From Planctomycetales bacterium (GTDB taxonomy: Bacteria > Planctomycetota > Planctomycetia > Isosphaerales > Isosphaeraceae): 35,838 nucleotides of DNA. Every line of letters starts with the position of its first letter. Positions within the stretch are counted from its first letter, which is position 1. Below the pieces are notes generated by a model. It was given only the letters and a program-made list of their open reading frames with translations. It had not been told where the DNA came from and did not search any database. Both the position numbers and the translations under genes were made by a program. Positions 8,565 through 16,864 of this stretch are shown here, piece by piece. The DNA lies in NCBI GenBank assembly GCA_027459775.1, contig DAIDHE010000140.1, positions 1 through 35,838 of the forward strand, written 5' to 3'.

Positions 8565-11333
8565 ATGTCGCGTGTTCGATTCTCGGCCCGATTCGGCCTG
8601 GTCCTGTTCGCGGTCTGCACCCTGGGCCAGCCGTGCCTGGCGGGCGAGGATCCCCGCACTGCCTGGCGGTTCCTCCGCGAACTCCGCGAACGCGGGCTCT
8701 ACGAGCAGTCGCTCGACTATGTGAAGCTCATGCGCGCCGATTCGTCGCTCCCCCCACGCGATCTCGCGCTGCTCGATTACGAAGAAGGCCGCACACTCAT
8801 CGACGAGGCGTCGCGCTCGGGCGACCTCGTGCTTCGGCAAGAGCTGCTTGAAGACGCCCGCGTCAAGCTCGACGCCTTCACCAAGGCCCACGCCGATTTT
8901 ACCGAGGCGCGCGAGGCCCTGGTCCAGATGGCCCGGCTTCTGGTCGAGCGAGGGCACCTGGCGCTGTTGCTCTCCGACGAGGCCAAGGATCCCGCCAAGA
9001 AGGATTCCAAACGGGCCGAGGCGCGGGCGTCGTTCACCGAAGCCCGCGACGCCTACGCCCGGGCCATCGAACCCCTCTCGGCCGCCTACAAGAAATTCGT
9101 CGGTTTCATCCCCGAAAACGACCCCCGCCGCACTGAACGCGACGGGATCTACGCCTCGATGCTCGACGCCATGCTCCAGAAGGGCGTCGCCGAGTACGAG
9201 CTCGGCCAGACCTACCCGGCCAACTCGCCCGAGCGATCCAAATCGGTCAAGGAAGCGCTCGTCGAGTTCGACAATCTGTTCAAGAACTACCGCACCCAGA
9301 ACGTCGGCCTGGCCGCCCAGATGTGGCAGGCCAAATGCTACGAGGAACAAGGCGACGTCGGCTCGGCCATCGGCATCTACAAGTCGTTGCTCGAGCATCC
9401 CGACCCCCGGCTGCACGCCCTTCAGCGCTTCGTGGGCTATTTTTACGTGGTGGCCCTGGGCAAGCGCAAGGAGTACGCCCTGGCCGCGGATCAGGCCGCC
9501 ACCTGGCTCCGGGTCTACAACCAGCGCGACGAAAGGCGCTCGCGCGAGGGGCTGGGCGTGCTCTTCGAGCTCGCCAAAGATATCGACCTACAGATGCCCA
9601 CCATCGCCGCGAAGGACCGCCCCAAGGCCGTCCGCGAGATCATCGACTCGCTCGCCCAGGTCGTCCGCTACGCCTCGCCCTACAAGAACGACGCCCTCGC
9701 CCTGCTCAAGAAATACAAGCCCTCGCTGGCCATGAAGGCCGAGGAGATCGCCCGGCTCAGCTATCCCGAGGCGATCGACGCCGCGGAGGAAGCGATCGCC
9801 TCACACGAATGGGAACGCGCGATCGCCGTGCTCAAAGCCGCCGTCAAGAAGGCGCTCGCCCTTCCCGATATCGAGAAGGTCAACTTCGCGCGGTTTCAGT
9901 TGGCCTTTTGTTATTATATGAACAAGCAGTACTATGAGGCCGACGTCCTGGCCGAGCATCTGGCCCGGCGGTATCCCCAGGCGGGGCTGGCGGGCAAGGC
10001 GACGACGATCGCGATGCAAGCCCTCGCGGACGCCTACAACGCCTATCACGACGTCGACCGCCTGAGCGACATCAACCGGCTGATCGACATCGCGGAATAC
10101 GCGGCGGCCGCCTGGCCCGACCGCGAAGAGGGAGACGAGGCCCGAGTGAACCTGGGTCAGATCCACAGCGGCCGGGGAGATTACGACAAGGCAATTGCCG
10201 CGCTCGAGGGAGTGCGCAGACGCTCGTCGCGGTGGATCGAGGCCCGAAACCGGCTAGGAGTCGCGCACTGGGCCAAGAGCCGCCAGGTCGAGCGCTCGGG
10301 CGACCAAGCCGCGGCCGCCAAGGAGGCCGACGCGGCCGTCGCCATGCTCCGCGAATCACTCAAGGCCCGCACGGACGCCAAGGCCGCTCCGACCGACCCC
10401 GGCTACGTCGGCAATGTCGGCGACCTGGCCATCGTGCTCACCGAGCTCGGCAAGCCGGCCGAGGCGCTCACCCTGATGGCGCCCGTCGTCAAGGCACAAA
10501 CCCAGCGCACCGGCGCGCCCTACGCCCGGCTGATGGAGGCGTCCTTGACGGCGCACATCAAGGCCAACCAGATCGACCTGGCGATCGCCGACATGAAGAG
10601 CCTCGAGCAGGCCGGCGGCGGCGCCACCAAGGCCCAGCTCTATTTCAAGCTAGGCAAACTGCTCGAGGGCGAGCTCGTGAAGCTCCAGGAAAAGGGCGAC
10701 ACGGGCGGCCTCACGCGGACGCGGGCTTCGTACAAGGCGTTTCTGACCACCCTGGTGGCCAGCAAGGTCGGCCAGACCTACGAATCGCTCCAGTGGGCCG
10801 GCGATGCGCTCTTGTCGCTCGAGGAGTCGAGCGAGGCCGAAAAAGTCTATCGCCGCGTGCTCGACGAGTTCGCCAGCGACTCGACCTTCCTCCAGCAACA
10901 AAACGGCCCCAGGCGCGTGCTCCACACCAAGCTCAAGCTCGCCGCGGCCCTGCGCATGAACGGCAAGCTCGACGAGGCCATGTCGCTCGTCAAGGATCTG
11001 AAAGCCCAGAACAAGCGCTTCGTCGAGCCGATCATCGAGGAAGGGCTGATCCTCGAGGCGATCGCCAATTCCACCAAGCGAGCGGGCGCGCCCGCCTGGG
11101 ACAAGGCGCTCGCGCACTGGGATCGACTCGCCCGCCAGATCGAGGCCGTCAAACCCCGACCCCCGTTCTATTACGACGTCTGGTATCACGTCGCCTGGGT
11201 CCACTTCAAGCGCAACGAGGTTCTCAAGGCACGCCAGACCCTGCTGGGCGTGATGCGGCTGGCCCCCTCCGTGGGCGGTCCCGAGATGAAAGCCAAGTAT
11301 CAAGAATTGCTCGCTCGGCTGCATACCAGCTAA
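8565..11333 (+). CDS. Large secreted TPR protein
   Basis: A protein of about 922 residues with a typical signal peptide (RFGLVLFAVCTLGQPCLAG, cleavage near residue 27). The rest is built of many degenerate TPR helical pairs, for example AAQMWQAKCYEEQGDVGSAIGIYKS written in two-helix units, with alanine at packing positions. No enzymatic motif is present. It is probably a periplasmic scaffold. ATG 8565 is preferred over an upstream in-frame start at 8499 because GGGGAG lies eight bases before it and the signal peptide begins there. It lies between the multihaem cytochrome and a second secreted TPR gene, and the three probably form one functional unit. The exact role is unknown. Confidence 0.85.
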   Translation: MSRVRFSARFGLVLFAVCTLGQPCLAGEDPRTAWRFLRELRERGLYEQSLDYVKLMRADSSLPPRDLALLDYEEGRTLIDEASRSGDLVLRQELLEDARVKLDAFTKAHADFTEAREALVQMARLLVERGHLALLLSDEAKDPAKKDSKRAEARASFTEARDAYARAIEPLSAAYKKFVGFIPENDPRRTERDGIYASMLDAMLQKGVAEYELGQTYPANSPERSKSVKEALVEFDNLFKNYRTQNVGLAAQMWQAKCYEEQGDVGSAIGIYKSLLEHPDPRLHALQRFVGYFYVVALGKRKEYALAADQAATWLRVYNQRDERRSREGLGVLFELAKDIDLQMPTIAAKDRPKAVREIIDSLAQVVRYASPYKNDALALLKKYKPSLAMKAEEIARLSYPEAIDAAEEAIASHEWERAIAVLKAAVKKALALPDIEKVNFARFQLAFCYYMNKQYYEADVLAEHLARRYPQAGLAGKATTIAMQALADAYNAYHDVDRLSDINRLIDIAEYAAAAWPDREEGDEARVNLGQIHSGRGDYDKAIAALEGVRRRSSRWIEARNRLGVAHWAKSRQVERSGDQAAAAKEADAAVAMLRESLKARTDAKAAPTDPGYVGNVGDLAIVLTELGKPAEALTLMAPVVKAQTQRTGAPYARLMEASLTAHIKANQIDLAIADMKSLEQAGGGATKAQLYFKLGKLLEGELVKLQEKGDTGGLTRTRASYKAFLTTLVASKVGQTYESLQWAGDALLSLEESSEAEKVYRRVLDEFASDSTFLQQQNGPRRVLHTKLKLAAALRMNGKLDEAMSLVKDLKAQNKRFVEPIIEEGLILEAIANSTKRAGAPAWDKALAHWDRLARQIEAVKPRPPFYYDVWYHVAWVHFKRNEVLKARQTLLGVMRLAPSVGGPEMKAKYQELLARLHTS

Positions 11334-11364
11334 GCCCCACTCAAGCGGAGAGGCCGTCACAGCG

Positions 11365-12429
11365 ATGAAAACCCGGTCCAAGAGTCTGTTCAAGGTGTGC
11401 TCGCTCGTCGTGTTGGGGTTCTTGGCCGCGGCGGTCGGGGCCAGGGCCGACGAGGTTGTGCTCATCCCCGGCGCGACCGTCAAGCAGGCGATCGGCGGCC
11501 GGGTGCGCGGGCAGATCCAGAGCGAGTCGCCGTCCGAGGTCGTGGTCCAGGTCGCCGCGGCGAACGTCAGCGTGCCCGTCGAGCAGATCGCATCGGTTCG
11601 CTACGACGGCCAATCGGCGACGTTTCAGATGGCCGATTCGCGGGCGTCGAACGGTTTGCTCGCCGAGGCGGCCGAGCTGTTCCACAAGGCGGTCGGCGAG
11701 TCGGCCGACAAGCCGCTCCCGCTCCGGGCCGCACTCGCGCGCGAGGCGCTCACGCTCGCCGATCTCGCCATGATCGAGCCCGAACGCTCCAAGGAAGCGC
11801 TCGACAAGCTCAAGGCGTTCGTCCAGAAATATCCCAATAGCCGCCAGGTCACCCTCGCCCGCGACGCCCTGGTTCGCCTCGAGCTCCACGAGGGGGATTT
11901 CACCGCTGCCGCGGCCGCGATCGCCGAGATCGCCAAGCTCCCTCAGGCCGCCGAGCGCGCCGCCGTGCTCAAAACCAAGCTCCTCGCCAAGCAAGGGAAA
12001 TACACCGAGGCCCTGACCGAACTCGACCGCCTGATCGCCGCCGCCCCCAAGGGTTCCAACAGCCGCCGCGCGGCCCTCCTTGCCAAGGCTGAATGCATGG
12101 CCGGGCTCAAGAAGTTCAAGGACGCCGAAACCCTTGCACGACAGGTCATCCTCGAAAGCCCGCCCGAGGACGCCGAGGCCCAGGCGCCCGCCTATAACAC
12201 CCTCGGCGACTGTTTGAAGGCTGCCAACCGACCGAAGGATGCCCTCCTCGCCTACCTACATACCGACTTGCTCTACAGCAAAGACAAGGAAGAGCATCCT
12301 CGCGCACTCCACGAGATCGAGGCCCTCTTTCGCGCGCTCAAGCAAGACGGCAGGGCCGACGAGTTCGCCCAGCGCCTCAAGCAAGAATACCCCAAGAGCC
12401 CTTGGATCGGGGCCAAAGCCACGCGCTGA
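11365..12429 (+). CDS. Secreted TPR protein
   Basis: A 354-residue protein starting 31 bases after the large TPR gene. It has a signal peptide (KVCSLVVLGFLAAAVGARA, cleavage near residue 28), a small beta-rich segment (residues 30-85; GGRVRGQIQSESPSEVVVQV) and about six TPR units to the C-terminus. It resembles periplasmic TPR proteins common in planctomycetes that often accompany ExbB/TolQ-type genes, but no such genes are seen here. GGAGAGG lies about eleven bases before the ATG. The short spacing suggests co-transcription with the gene before. It converges with the sulfotransferase gene, whose stop lies 21 bases away. Confidence 0.85.
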   Translation: MKTRSKSLFKVCSLVVLGFLAAAVGARADEVVLIPGATVKQAIGGRVRGQIQSESPSEVVVQVAAANVSVPVEQIASVRYDGQSATFQMADSRASNGLLAEAAELFHKAVGESADKPLPLRAALAREALTLADLAMIEPERSKEALDKLKAFVQKYPNSRQVTLARDALVRLELHEGDFTAAAAAIAEIAKLPQAAERAAVLKTKLLAKQGKYTEALTELDRLIAAAPKGSNSRRAALLAKAECMAGLKKFKDAETLARQVILESPPEDAEAQAPAYNTLGDCLKAANRPKDALLAYLHTDLLYSKDKEEHPRALHEIEALFRALKQDGRADEFAQRLKQEYPKSPWIGAKATR

Positions 12430-12450
12430 GCGCCTCCCGCGCGGGGACGA

Positions 12451-13590
12451 TCAATCGCGACCACCCGCGTGCTGCGCGGGCGCATCGTGCCGCTGGCGAG
12501 ATCTGCCGGCGGCCGGGCTCCAGGCGATCGCCCCGGCGGGCTCGCCAAGACCCAGCAGCCGCCTCGCGAGCCGGGCCGGCCCCGGCAGCCGCGCGGCTAG
12601 GCTTCCCATCATCAACCGCGCCCGGCCCACCGCAAGGTCGCACTCGTCCTGGATCCGTTCGTAAATGCGCTTGCGCAAGCCAAGCGCGCCCGGCGCGGAT
12701 TCGCGGGCGTAGCCGTGGGACACGAGCCACGGGCCGAACACGCGATCGAGCATCGCGATCTGACGCGGAGTCGCGAGCACTCGCCACGCACCATCGCCCC
12801 CCTCGCGCAAATGGTTCCAGTGCAGGAGCGTGCCAGGATCACAAATCTGAACACCGGCCGCGTTCTCGAGGTCGACGCCGGCCTCGTGCAGCCGATGTGC
12901 GAGCGCCCGCGCCCGCTCCCGATTGGCTTCGCGCGAGTATTCCGCCGCGATTCGCTCGGCCTCGTCCGGCTCGAGCTCGATCCCGAGATGCCGCGCGATC
13001 CGCTCGACGCCCGCCGGGGGATCGGCAAGCAGATCCTCGTAGCGCTCGATCAGAACCCTGGGACGCCGCGTCCAGAAGCGGTCGTTCGCCAGTATCCGCT
13101 GGAGCATCCCTTGCCGCGCCAGCCCGCGAAACGAAAGGCCCCGTTTGTGCATGAGCGAGAAGACGACGTCGCGCGGGTCGCGATACGAATAGAGGCCCAG
13201 CGCGCGGCCCTGCTCGAGCGCGCACCCGAGCGCCGGCGATGCGTCGTGCGATTTGAGCACCCGCGACCGAGCGGGCGAATCCGCTCGAGTCGAGCAGACG
13301 GCCTGGTACTCGGGGCCGGCCAGATAGCCCAGTCGTTCGCCCCCCAGCTTTTGCTCGACCAGATGGGCCGCCACCTCGTATTGCCAGGTCGAGCAGGCCC
13401 GGTACATCCCACAACAAATGACTTCGATCGCCGCGGCGGCGCTGGGCTCCGCCGAGACCGGAACCGCCTCGTCCTCCAGCCCCACTCCAAGCGCCCGCCG
13501 GAAGATCCAGTGCGGGCGCAAGATCCGCGAGGCCAGGTCGAGACGCGGCGGCGTCTTGCCGGGATCGGGCTCTTGATCGGAGCTCGCCAT
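12451..13590 (-). CDS. Sulfotransferase domain protein
   Basis: A 379-residue soluble protein of the PAPS-dependent sulfotransferase fold. The 5'-phosphosulfate loop is seen as GMYRACSTW (residues 61-69) and the 3'-phosphate motif as YRDPRDVVFSL (136-146). Such enzymes move sulfate from PAPS to hydroxyl groups of carbohydrates or small molecules. The substrate is unknown. The ATG at 13590 is chosen over upstream in-frame starts because AAGGA lies nine bases before it and the previous gene ends only 13 bases upstream. The last 30 residues are rich in Ala, Arg and Gln and look disordered. It is the second gene of an operon with the SGNH-like gene, which suggests joint modification of an exported glycan. 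Confidence 0.85.
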   Translation of the reverse strand: MASSDQEPDPGKTPPRLDLASRILRPHWIFRRALGVGLEDEAVPVSAEPSAAAAIEVICCGMYRACSTWQYEVAAHLVEQKLGGERLGYLAGPEYQAVCSTRADSPARSRVLKSHDASPALGCALEQGRALGLYSYRDPRDVVFSLMHKRGLSFRGLARQGMLQRILANDRFWTRRPRVLIERYEDLLADPPAGVERIARHLGIELEPDEAERIAAEYSREANRERARALAHRLHEAGVDLENAAGVQICDPGTLLHWNHLREGGDGAWRVLATPRQIAMLDRVFGPWLVSHGYARESAPGALGLRKRIYERIQDECDLAVGRARLMMGSLAARLPGPARLARRLLGLGEPAGAIAWSPAAGRSRQRHDAPAQHAGGRD

Positions 13591-13603
13591 TCGTGGGTTT
13601 CCT

Positions 13604-14782
13604 TCAGTCAAGGGCCACGCGATCGGCCAGGGCCGCCCGCGATTGATCGAGGTCTTCAACCAGTGAATCGAGCGCGGCCGGAACCGCGGGCGCTGTCGAG
13701 CACAGGTCGACCAGGCGCGGGCCGGGCTCCCCCTTGATCCGCGGCCCAATCGCCCGCGCGACCGCCAGGCTAAACGCGATCGCGCCGTCGCGATTGAGAT
13801 GGGTCGGATCGCGATACGCCCAGGAATCCCATTCCAGCCGCTGGCCGTCGAGCACCGTCAGGATCGGGAATCGAGCCAATCGCTCGGCCGTGAATCGGCC
13901 GAACGCCGCCGCGACGCCCGCTGGCTCGAGCCGCCGCACTCGCTCACCCCGCGCGGGAGGGATCAGCCAGAAAACCGGGATGTTTCGCGCCTGAGCGAGC
14001 TCGAGAAACGCATCGACGTAAAGCATATTCGTCGCATCGGGCCGCCACGACCAGCCGCCCCCGGTATAGGGCTCGGCGAGTGCGCCGGCGACAGCGACGA
14101 AACCGCGAGGCGCGACCTGCGCGCCCTGGTTGACCGCCCAGTTCCGCAAGAGGGCCTCGTGCTCGCCGTTCGCGTTCGAGTCGCTCGTGTGCTCGAGCCC
14201 CAGCCGTCTTCGCACATCCGAGCGCGCCCGCCACGATGGAAACGCCGTCCGCGCGGCGATCACGGCCGCGAGCCAGGGCTCGCCGCCGCGAAAAGCAAGC
14301 TCAGAGCAGACGCGGGCATCGGCGATCTCGGCCCAACAATCGGGATTCTGGCTCGGGGGCACAGTGAGGAGCGGGCAGGCAAAATCGACCAGGACCACAC
14401 GTGGTCGATGGCCGGTCTCGAGCAGCGTCCTGAGCAAGACAAAGCTGCACGGGGCCTGGCCGGCCAGCACCGACAGGTTATAGGCCGACATCCCCAGCTC
14501 GTGCTCGAGCGCGCGGGGGACAATCGCCAGCTTGGCCAGGCTGTCTCCGAAACAGACGATCTCGGCCCGCGCGGCCGGCTCCTCGGCGGCCCGACACGCC
14601 GCCAGCCACGAAAGCGCCAGCCGCGATCGCGGCCCCGAATCGCCGACCAACCCCGCCATCGCCAGCTCGACCCCCACGATCAGCCCGATCGCCCCCACCA
14701 AACCCCAAGGCACTCGTATCCTCCCTCGCGCAAAGCCGCGCCGCATGCCAAGCTTCGCGGCCAGGGAGGATAAAACGCGCAT
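13604..14782 (-). CDS. Membrane-anchored SGNH/GDSL-like protein
   Basis: A 392-residue protein with one N-terminal membrane segment (about residues 26-46) and an SGNH-hydrolase-like domain. Block I is CFGDSLAK (serine at residue 81), and a C-terminal DPTHLNRDGA motif supplies Asp325 and His328. This layout is shared with AlgX/DltD-like and planctomycete SGNH proteins that act on O-acyl groups of exocellular polymers. The acyl target is not known. The catalytic domain should face the periplasm. It is followed at 13 bases by the sulfotransferase gene. The ATG at 14782 has no clear Shine-Dalgarno sequence. ATG 14746 is an alternative that would shorten only the cytoplasmic tail. An operator-like palindrome lies about 50 bases upstream. 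Confidence 0.75.
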   Translation of the reverse strand: MRVLSSLAAKLGMRRGFARGRIRVPWGLVGAIGLIVGVELAMAGLVGDSGPRSRLALSWLAACRAAEEPAARAEIVCFGDSLAKLAIVPRALEHELGMSAYNLSVLAGQAPCSFVLLRTLLETGHRPRVVLVDFACPLLTVPPSQNPDCWAEIADARVCSELAFRGGEPWLAAVIAARTAFPSWRARSDVRRRLGLEHTSDSNANGEHEALLRNWAVNQGAQVAPRGFVAVAGALAEPYTGGGWSWRPDATNMLYVDAFLELAQARNIPVFWLIPPARGERVRRLEPAGVAAAFGRFTAERLARFPILTVLDGQRLEWDSWAYRDPTHLNRDGAIAFSLAVARAIGPRIKGEPGPRLVDLCSTAPAVPAALDSLVEDLDQSRAALADRVALD

Positions 14783-14832
14783 GGTTTTCGGTTCTCGAGG
14801 ATCGAGTCAAGCTCGCCGACCACGATGAATCA

Positions 14833-14849
14833 TCCAGAACACTTCTGGA
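14833..14849. promoter_or_regulatory. Operator-like palindrome
   Basis: TCCAGAA-cac-TTCTGGA is a perfect 7-bp inverted repeat with a three-base centre, 51 bases upstream of the SGNH-like gene. Such symmetry is typical of a dimeric regulator site. No regulator gene lies next to it. The 14783-14983 gap otherwise shows only a minor 5-bp hairpin at 14862-14875. Confidence 0.4.
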
Positions 14850-14983
14850 ACGCGAGGCTTGAGACCTCCCGGTCTTCTCGGACTGCCCAGACGGCGCAGG
14901 GGCGCACAAACTCATCCGCCGGGGTTTTAACGTGGCTCGGAGGATTTGGCCAGAGGAAAAGGGGCGATTGCGAGCGCCCACGA

Positions 14984-15214
14984 TCATGGCGAGTCGAGAT
15001 TCTGGCGTTGGCCTGCCCGGAAATAGAGGATTGTTCCCGCGACCCAGAGGACGAATCCGGTCATGAGGGCGCACCACGCAGGGGAGACCGAGCCCACCCA
15101 GGGGACGGTGACGTTCGCGGCCTTTTCACCGCGCTGGCTGTAGATGCCGATGATGCCGAGGACTTCGAGGAGGAGCCCCGTTCTGCGCAGGATGGATCCG
15201 GCCCGTCGATTCAT
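14984..15214 (-). CDS. Small membrane protein
   Basis: A 76-residue protein with two hydrophobic segments (about residues 13-26 and 45-66) and a basic N-terminus (MNRRAGSILRR). It has no recognised domain. It begins 33 bases after the stop of the Gfo/Idh/MocA gene on the same strand and is probably its operon partner. The ATG at 15214 has only a weak GAG upstream. The amphipathic pattern and positive-inside charges make it more likely real than chance. Confidence 0.55.
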   Translation of the reverse strand: MNRRAGSILRRTGLLLEVLGIIGIYSQRGEKAANVTVPWVGSVSPAWCALMTGFVLWVAGTILYFRAGQRQNLDSP

Positions 15215-15247
15215 GGCGAACTCGATTCGTCGCGATTGGGGCCGAGA

Positions 15248-16603
15248 TTAGACGGCCGGGAGTTCGTATCCCACACGGGGCTCGCGCGCAAGCAGTTGAT
15301 TGGCCTCGTGATCGCCCCTGATAGTCTCGGTGACCACGTCCCACTCGAGCTTGCGGCCGACCTTGTAGGCGATGTTGCCCAGGTGGCAGGTGTTGGTCGA
15401 GCGGTGGGCAATCTCGATATCCGAGGTCGGCCGGGCGCGCGATTTCATGCAGTCCAGGAAGTTGCGGACATGGGCGTTCTGCCCGTCCACCCCTTTGGCC
15501 GTCTGGTGTTTGAGATTGATCTTGCGGATCGGCCGATCGCCGTGGGCGCTCTTGATCCCGTAGGGCAGGACGACGGTGTCGGGGATGACCTCGAAGCCCG
15601 ATCGATCGAGCATCAGGCTGCCGTCGGTTCCGCAAAAGAGGATGCCGTAGTCGTGGCCGTTGAGCTTGAGCCCGTTCCCCTTGTGCATCGAGTAGGTCAG
15701 GGTGCAGCCGGGGAATTCATAAACGACCTGGAGGGTGTCGGGGGTGTCGCGGTCGTCTTCGGTGGTGCGGACGCCGCCCGAGGCGTAGACCGAGGCCGGC
15801 CCCTTGGCGTCAAGCGCCCACAGGACGATGTCGTTCAAGTGGACGCCCCAGTCGCTCATCATTCCGCCGGCATAGTCGAAATACCAGCGAAAGAGCAGGT
15901 GAAACCGATTCGGATTGAAGGCATGCTTGGGGGCCGGGCCCAGCCAGCGATCGTAATCGACGTACGAAGGGGCCTCGGCGTCCGGGTATTTGCCCATGCC
16001 GACAGGGCTGATGTTTTCATAGTTCCATGTCTGCACCCAGAAGACCTTGCCGAGCTGTCCCGACTTCACGATCTCGACGGCCTTCTGGAAATGGGTCGAC
16101 GACCGTTGCTGGGTGCCGACGGCCATGATCTTGTTGGTCTTGCGAGCGGCCCGGATCATCGCCTGGCCCTCGGCGACGTTGTGACCAACTGGTTTTTCGA
16201 CATAGACGTCCTTGCCCGCCAGCACGGCCTGAATGGCCGGCAGGGCGTGCCAGTGGTCGGGGGTGGCGATGATGACGCCGTCGAGATCCTTGCGATCGAG
16301 CATGGCGCGATAATCGCGGGCCGTTGTGGGATCGTTTCCCTTGGCCTTCTTGACGCGTTCGGCGGTCTCGCCGGCGTGGTGGTCGTCGACGTCGGCGATG
16401 GCGACCAGGTCGACCTCGGGGATGGGTAGGAACGAATCGAGCAGTTGATTGCCACGACTCCCCGCGCCGATGATTCCGAGCCGCACCCGCTCGGCGGCCG
16501 ACCCGGCCCGCGCCACCGCGGGCGCTCCCAGGACCGCCCCCGCGGCCGCCGTCGCCAGTGCGCCTTCCCCAAACAAACGCCGCGTGATGGATTCGCCGTG
16601 CAT
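15248..16603 (-). CDS. TAT-exported Gfo/Idh/MocA family oxidoreductase
   Basis: A 451-residue NAD(P)-dependent oxidoreductase with a twin-arginine signal (ITRRLFGEGALATAAAG, residues 6-22), so it should be exported folded. The Rossmann loop is GIIGAGSRGNQ (46-51 core), the family motif EKP lies at 136-138, and the C-terminal domain has YFDYAGGMMSDWGVHLNDI. Such enzymes oxidise or rearrange sugars and inositols. Exported versions are abundant in planctomycetes and are usually linked to glycan breakdown. The ATG at 16603 is chosen because GGGAG lies eight bases before it and the TAT signal begins there. The frame is open further upstream without protein-like sequence. It heads a two-gene unit with the small membrane protein. 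Confidence 0.93.
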   Translation of the reverse strand: MHGESITRRLFGEGALATAAAGAVLGAPAVARAGSAAERVRLGIIGAGSRGNQLLDSFLPIPEVDLVAIADVDDHHAGETAERVKKAKGNDPTTARDYRAMLDRKDLDGVIIATPDHWHALPAIQAVLAGKDVYVEKPVGHNVAEGQAMIRAARKTNKIMAVGTQQRSSTHFQKAVEIVKSGQLGKVFWVQTWNYENISPVGMGKYPDAEAPSYVDYDRWLGPAPKHAFNPNRFHLLFRWYFDYAGGMMSDWGVHLNDIVLWALDAKGPASVYASGGVRTTEDDRDTPDTLQVVYEFPGCTLTYSMHKGNGLKLNGHDYGILFCGTDGSLMLDRSGFEVIPDTVVLPYGIKSAHGDRPIRKINLKHQTAKGVDGQNAHVRNFLDCMKSRARPTSDIEIAHRSTNTCHLGNIAYKVGRKLEWDVVTETIRGDHEANQLLAREPRVGYELPAV

Positions 16604-16748
16604 CACAATCGCTCCCCCGAGGTGATTCGACCCCAATCCGCGCCAGCCCTCGAATGTAACGGAGCCCGGCTCTGAGTGCCAGAGGCAGGGTGGGTCGAGC
16701 AGAGCGCGGCTCACCCAAGAGCTCGCGCCCCCAATCCAATCACCCGAG

Positions 16749-16777
16749 TTGACGCTCTGGCGGGCGAGGGTTAGGCT
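16749..16777 (+). promoter_or_regulatory. Candidate promoter for the HlyD-like gene
   Basis: TTGACG (16749-16754) and TAGGCT (16772-16777) are separated by 17 bases. The -35 box is strong and the -10 box weak. It lies about 85 bases before the ATG at 16865, in the 261-base gap between divergent genes. Confidence 0.3.
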
Positions 16778-16864
16778 AGTTTGTTCCTGTTCGTTCCGCG
16801 CATGTTGCTCAAAGCGTGACCTTTCCACCGCATCCTGCGTCCCGGCCTCCATGGGGGCTTGATC

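Noticed and set aside
8382-9416. Long minus-strand open frame opposite the large TPR gene
   Set aside because: It is a complement of strongly coding TPR sequence in GC-rich DNA and has no domain of its own.
13591-13749. N-terminal extension of the sulfotransferase
   Set aside because: It overlaps the end of the SGNH-like gene, and the ATG at 13590 has a good ribosome-binding site.
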